From contig PSRN01000181.1 in assembly GCA_003176075.1 (NCBI GenBank), positions 1 to 8,840 on the forward strand: DNA of 8,840 nucleotides, written 5' to 3'. Below are positions 6,203 to 8,840 of this stretch, one piece after another. The translations under genes and the position numbers were made by a program. This DNA is from Bdellovibrio sp. GTDB taxonomy: Bacteria; Bdellovibrionota; Bdellovibrionia; Bdellovibrionales; Bdellovibrionaceae. Within the stretch, counting starts at the first letter, position 1, and each line of letters opens with the position of its first letter. The notes under the pieces were generated by a model. It saw only the letters and a list, made by a program, of their open reading frames with translations. It was not told the origin of the DNA and made no database searches.

Positions 6203-7426
6203 TCAGCCAAGACGGTTTGTCATCTCAAACATCGGCATCATAACTGAGAATACAATCATCGCAATCGCAAAGCCCATGACAATCAAAATGATCGGATTCA
6301 TCAAGCTGGTCAAAGCCTCCACTTTGGCCTTGACTTGAAAATCGTAGGCGTCGGCCACTTGAACCAGCATATTTTCCAGCTCACCCGTTTTTTCGCCGAT
6401 GCTCACCATATGGATAACGATCGGCGGGAACTGGCCCGACTTCTTTAGCGGACCGGCGATGGATTCGCCCTCCGAGATATTGCTGCGGGCGTCGTCAATG
6501 GCGCGGGCGATGACGTTGTTGTCGACGACGTTGCGTACGATTTGCATCGCGGTGAGCATCGGACCGCCGCCATTGAGGAGGGTGGCCAGGGTCCGGGTGA
6601 AGCGGGAGCACGCGACCATCCGTCCAATTTCGCCAAAGAGGGGGAGCTTCAATGAGATGGAGTCCCACTTGGCCTTCCCAGCTGGCGTTCTCTTCCAGTT
6701 GAGAAATGAAAAAGTCGACAAAAAGCCAATCGTCAGGAAGAGCCACCAATAATTCACCATGACGCCACTGACGCCGAAAACGACTTGCGTGTACCAGGGC
6801 AGTTGAAGTTCCGGATCCGATTCGAAAATGTCCATCATCTTGGGAACCAGGTAAGTGAACAGGAAGAACAAGATTCCAACCACGGCGACCAACATCAACA
6901 CGGGATAGGTCAAGGCCCCTTTGACCTTGGTTCGCAGTTCGTTTTGCGCTTCGGTGAATTCGGCGAGGCGAATGAGGATGGTGTCCAGCGTTCCGGTCAT
7001 TTCTCCGGCCTCGCTCATCGAAACGTAGATGTTATTGAAGATGCCGGGGTATTTTCCCAGCGCCTTATGAAAGGGGCTTCCTTCATTGACCATGTTCTTA
7101 CAGTCGGCGATGGCCTCGGAAAGAGCCGGGTTCTCGACTTGTTCAGACACCGCCGACAGCGCGTCCACGAGGGGAATATTGGCCTTGATCAGCGTGGCCA
7201 ATTGGCGCGTCATCAAAGACAGATCGCGAATGGGGACCGATTTCGCTGAGACTTTTTTCTTACCGCGAGCCGCCGCATCGGAAACTTTCTTCTTGTCTTT
7301 GATGTCGACGACGTAAATGCCGTCTTTTTTAAGACGGAGCCTGGCGCTTCGGAGATTTTCAGCGTCGACCACGCCCTTGACGTTCTTCCCGGCGCGATTG
7401 AGCCCGCGGTATTCGAATATCGGCAT
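6203..7426 (-). CDS. gspF: Type II secretion inner-membrane platform protein GspF
   Basis: GspF is the polytopic inner-membrane protein of the T2SS platform, thought to couple GspE ATP hydrolysis to pseudopilin extraction. At 407 residues it has the usual family length. The start MPIFEYRGLNRAGK with ATG at 7426 is canonical. Two T2SF repeats are visible, around residues 70-195 and 275-397, with the family motifs GEMTGTLD (about 141-148) and GEKTGELENML (about 344-354). Three hydrophobic segments lie near 173-195, 218-242 and 375-398; the last follows EALTSLMNPIILIVMG. No clear Shine-Dalgarno sequence precedes the ATG (upstream bases GGTAAACTGAAATC), which is odd because a large palindrome separates it from gspE. 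It ends in TGA at 6205-6203, 32 bp before gspG. The only close alternative is PilC of type IV pili, which the downstream gspG-M genes argue against. Confidence 0.96.
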   Translation of the reverse strand: MPIFEYRGLNRAGKNVKGVVDAENLRSARLRLKKDGIYVVDIKDKKKVSDAAARGKKKVSAKSVPIRDLSLMTRQLATLIKANIPLVDALSAVSEQVENPALSEAIADCKNMVNEGSPFHKALGKYPGIFNNIYVSMSEAGEMTGTLDTILIRLAEFTEAQNELRTKVKGALTYPVLMLVAVVGILFFLFTYLVPKMMDIFESDPELQLPWYTQVVFGVSGVMVNYWWLFLTIGFLSTFSFLNWKRTPAGKAKWDSISLKLPLFGEIGRMVACSRFTRTLATLLNGGGPMLTAMQIVRNVVDNNVIARAIDDARSNISEGESIAGPLKKSGQFPPIVIHMVSIGEKTGELENMLVQVADAYDFQVKAKVEALTSLMNPIILIVMGFAIAMIVFSVMMPMFEMTNRLG

Positions 7427-7476
7427 GATTTCAGTTTACCAGTTTATGCGCCTGGAATCCAAGGTTTCATTGGGAT

Positions 7477-7542
7477 TTAGCCGCAGCCATAGCATTAGCC
7501 GCAGTCTCAGTCTCAGTCTCAGTTGCAGTTGAGTTTACAGTT
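7477..7542. repeat. Degenerate hexamer array, left arm of the palindrome (NNAGNN units)
   Basis: From 7477 the sequence divides into eleven consecutive 6-bp units, ten of which carry AG at positions 3-4: TTAGCC, GCAGCC, ATAGCA, TTAGCC, GCAGTC, TCAGTC, TCAGTC, TCAGTT, GCAGTT, then GAGTTT (shifted by one) and ACAGTT. The centre is an almost exact TCAGTC tandem. This periodicity is independent of the fold-back symmetry and suggests the arm grew by tandem hexamer duplication before or after the inversion. Confidence 0.75.
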
Positions 7543-7559
7543 CCCTAATGGGAGTCTGG

Positions 7560-7619
7560 TACTGCAAACTAGCCTGAAACTGAAACTGAAACTGCGGCTA
7601 ATGCTATGGCTGCGGCTAA
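7560..7619. repeat. Degenerate hexamer array, right arm of the palindrome (NNCTNN units)
   Basis: The mirror of the left arm: 6-bp units with CT at positions 3-4 run TACTGC, AAACTA (shifted by one), GCCTGA, AACTGA, AACTGA, AACTGC, GGCTAA, TGCTAT, GGCTGC, GGCTAA. The inner core is CTGAAA repeated three times at 7574-7591, where the left arm has the equivalent of CTGAGA. The arms therefore differ at one fixed position of the repeat unit. Confidence 0.72.
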
Positions 7620-7653
7620 ATCCCAATCTCGTTTTTAAGACCACCTCGTGGCA

Positions 7654-8840
7654 TCACAAATCCAGCTGCGTATTGGAAACCAGCTCTTCGATGCTGGTGA
7701 GCCCGCCGAGGATTTTTTGAATGCCGTGCTCACGAAAAGTGACCATCCCTTTGGAGACACCCATTTTGCGAATGGTGTTGCCGTCTTTTCTTTGCATGAT
7801 CAAGGGTCGAACTTCATCGTCCACGACCAGAAGTTCGCCGATGATCGTTCGGCCGACGTAGCCTTTTTGATTGCATTTGTCGCAACCCATGGGCCGGCAG
7901 ATATTGGCGTTTTTCACCATTTGAGGCGTCAGACCCAGCGACGACAGTTCAAAGGGGGTGGGGTCGTATTTTTGTTTGCAATGGGGACAAAGGACCCGGA
8001 CCAGACGCTGACCCACGACTCCCAAAACGGAGGTGGCGATCAAAAAGGGCTCGGCGCCAATATCGATCAAGCGGGGAAAGGCGCCGGCGCTGTCATTGGC
8101 GTGGATGGTTGAAAGCACCAAGTGACCCGTGAGGCTCGCGTTGATCGCAAGTTCTGCGGTTTCCACGTCCCGGATCTCACCCACCATGATGATATCAGGA
8201 TCCTGACGAAGAAAGGCGCGCAGTCCCGACGCGAAGGTGAGACCGATTTTGGCATTCACTTGCACCTGACCGATCCCGTGGATGCGATTTTCAACCGGGT
8301 CTTCGATGGTTAAAATATTGTCTTCCGGGTTGTTGAGTTTCGAGAGAGCCGCATAAAGCGTCGTCGATTTCCCCGAACCTGTGGGGCCGGTGACCAGCAA
8401 AATGCCATAGGTGCGATGAATCAGCCCATCAAGGATTTTGAGCATTTCTTGTGAAAATCCCAATTGCTCCAGCTCAAGAATGACGTTGGAGCGATCCTGT
8501 AAACGCATGACGATGCGCTCGCCAAAGGCGGTCGGCACCGTGTTCATCCGGATGTCGATATCCTTGCCGCCGACTTTGAGGGGAATGCGGCCGTCCTGCG
8601 GCAGCCTCTTCTCCGCGATATTCAAGTTGGCCATCACCTTGAGACGGCTGGTGATGGCATTTTGCAATTTCTTGGGCGGTTTAAAAACGTCAAAGAGAAC
8701 ACCGTCAATGCGAAAGCGGACGGCCATATCCTTTTCATAAGGCTCCACATGAATGTCAGAAGCTTTTTCTTTGACGGCGCGAAAGAGAAGCGAGTTCACC
8801 AGCTTGATCACCGGGGCGTCATCATCGCCGGACTCCAGCA
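7654..8840 (-). CDS. gspE: Type II secretion ATPase GspE (5' end outside window)
   Basis: This is the secretion ATPase that powers pseudopilus assembly from the cytoplasmic face of the inner membrane. About 395 C-terminal residues are visible; the family is usually 500-570, so most of the N-terminal GspL-binding domain lies beyond the edge. Numbering from the Val at 8811, the frame shows the SDIHVEP segment (residues 18-24), Walker A GPTGSGKST (142-150), the Asp box TIEDPVE (168-174), Walker B DIIMVGEIRD (206-215) and the His box TGHLVLSTIHAND (228-240). The zinc-binding tetracysteine is present as C275-P-H-C278 and C310-D-K-C313, which fits GspE/PilB rather than the PilT retraction ATPase. 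The open frame runs to the window edge with the typical lead-in DDAPVIKLVN, so the GTG at 8811 is an internal Val and not the start. It ends in TGA at 7656-7654 and is followed by a 227-bp gap before gspF. The neighbours gspF-M make GspE, not PilB, the right name. Confidence 0.96.
   Translation of the reverse strand, partial: LESGDDDAPVIKLVNSLLFRAVKEKASDIHVEPYEKDMAVRFRIDGVLFDVFKPPKKLQNAITSRLKVMANLNIAEKRLPQDGRIPLKVGGKDIDIRMNTVPTAFGERIVMRLQDRSNVILELEQLGFSQEMLKILDGLIHRTYGILLVTGPTGSGKSTTLYAALSKLNNPEDNILTIEDPVENRIHGIGQVQVNAKIGLTFASGLRAFLRQDPDIIMVGEIRDVETAELAINASLTGHLVLSTIHANDSAGAFPRLIDIGAEPFLIATSVLGVVGQRLVRVLCPHCKQKYDPTPFELSSLGLTPQMVKNANICRPMGCDKCNQKGYVGRTIIGELLVVDDEVRPLIMQRKDGNTIRKMGVSKGMVTFREHGIQKILGGLTSIEELVSNTQLDL

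Larger units (their letters stand above)
7469..7627. repeat. 159-bp near-perfect palindromic element between gspE and gspF
   Basis: Positions 7469-7505 are the exact reverse complement of 7591-7627, giving 37 bp with no mismatch. Pairing continues inward through 7506-7522 with 7574-7590, where the only mismatches are three C/A positions (7506, 7512, 7518). After an internal loop (7523-7531 and 7571-7573), a further 10-pair stem forms (7532-7541 with 7561-7570, one wobble). The apex holds a small hairpin TCCC-TAAT-GGGA at 7542-7553. The element fills most of the intergenic gap. No open frame, transposase or clear target-site duplication is visible, and no T-run follows the stem in the operon direction. 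It could be a REP/MITE-like intergenic repeat, an mRNA-processing or stability structure, or a transcription attenuator. The structure is seen directly; the role is unknown. Confidence 0.93.

Noticed and set aside
7427..7468. Promoter for gspF between the palindrome and the ATG
   Set aside because: No -35/-10 pair with acceptable spacing could be found in the 42 bp.
7477..7619. Hexamer arrays read as a CRISPR array
   Set aside because: Units are only 6 bp, contiguous and without spacers.
7469..7627. Palindrome read as an intrinsic terminator
   Set aside because: The stem is far longer than usual and no T-run follows it on the minus strand (the bases after it read GAAACCTTGG); on the plus strand the following GTTTTTAAG lies 4 nt beyond and follows no gene.
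7641..7651. Small inverted repeat CCACctcGTGG next to the gspE stop
   Set aside because: A 4-5-bp stem with a 3-nt loop is expected by chance and lacks a T-run directly after it.
7523..7720. Plus-strand open frame with alternating Leu-Lys residues
   Set aside because: The pattern is a by-product of the 6-bp repeat; the frame runs antisense into gspE and has no ribosome site or known domain.
4465..8840. Cluster interpreted as a type IV pilus locus (PilB, PilC, PilA-type pilins, PilM)
   Set aside because: The G-H-I-J-K-L-M order, the GspG calcium-site motif, the Leu at +5 of GspK with its DWID and INPNTAS motifs, and no PilT or PilQ nearby point to T2SS.

Overview
The window is one continuous minus-strand block of a type II secretion system (T2SS, general secretory pathway) gene cluster. 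Read in the direction of transcription (high to low coordinates) the order is gspE (5' end outside the window), gspF, gspG, gspH, gspI, gspJ, gspK, gspL, gspM (3' end outside the window). No convincing gene lies on the plus strand. Every complete gene carries the hallmark motifs of its family: Walker A/B and tetracysteine motif in GspE, T2SF repeats in GspF, prepilin cleavage sites in G, H, I, J and K, the actin-like plus transmembrane layout in GspL, and a single-pass inner-membrane layout in GspM.

The organism is a Gram-negative bacterium with a GC content that looks close to balanced. The gene order and a GspL that still resembles PilM at its N-terminus recall T2SS loci of former Deltaproteobacteria (Bdellovibrionota or Myxococcota types). 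This placement is an inference from gene style only and is low confidence.

How the genes work together: GspE is the cytoplasmic ATPase. It docks on the GspL cytoplasmic domain and the GspF/GspL/GspM inner-membrane platform. The platform assembles the major pseudopilin GspG into a periplasmic pseudopilus whose tip is formed by GspH, I, J and K. The secretin GspD, GspC and the prepilin peptidase are not in the window.

Layout: 8840-7654 gspE; 7653-7427 a 227-bp gap almost filled by a 159-bp near-perfect palindrome; 7426-6203 gspF; 6170-5703 gspG; 5668-5063 gspH; a short gap with a GC-rich hairpin; 4989-4465 gspI; then gspJ, gspK, gspL and gspM. I/J, J/K and L/M are joined by 4-bp ATGA stop/start overlaps, which implies translational coupling.

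The most unusual item is the palindrome between gspE and gspF (7469-7627). It has 37-bp perfect arms and is built from degenerate hexamers. Its inner mismatches become G-U pairs only in RNA copied in the operon direction. Secondary oddities are an unusually long GspG leader made of a 15-bp tandem repeat, a 10-bp tandem duplication at the gspL ribosome-binding site, a hairpin ahead of gspI, and a Gly-rich tail on GspM.
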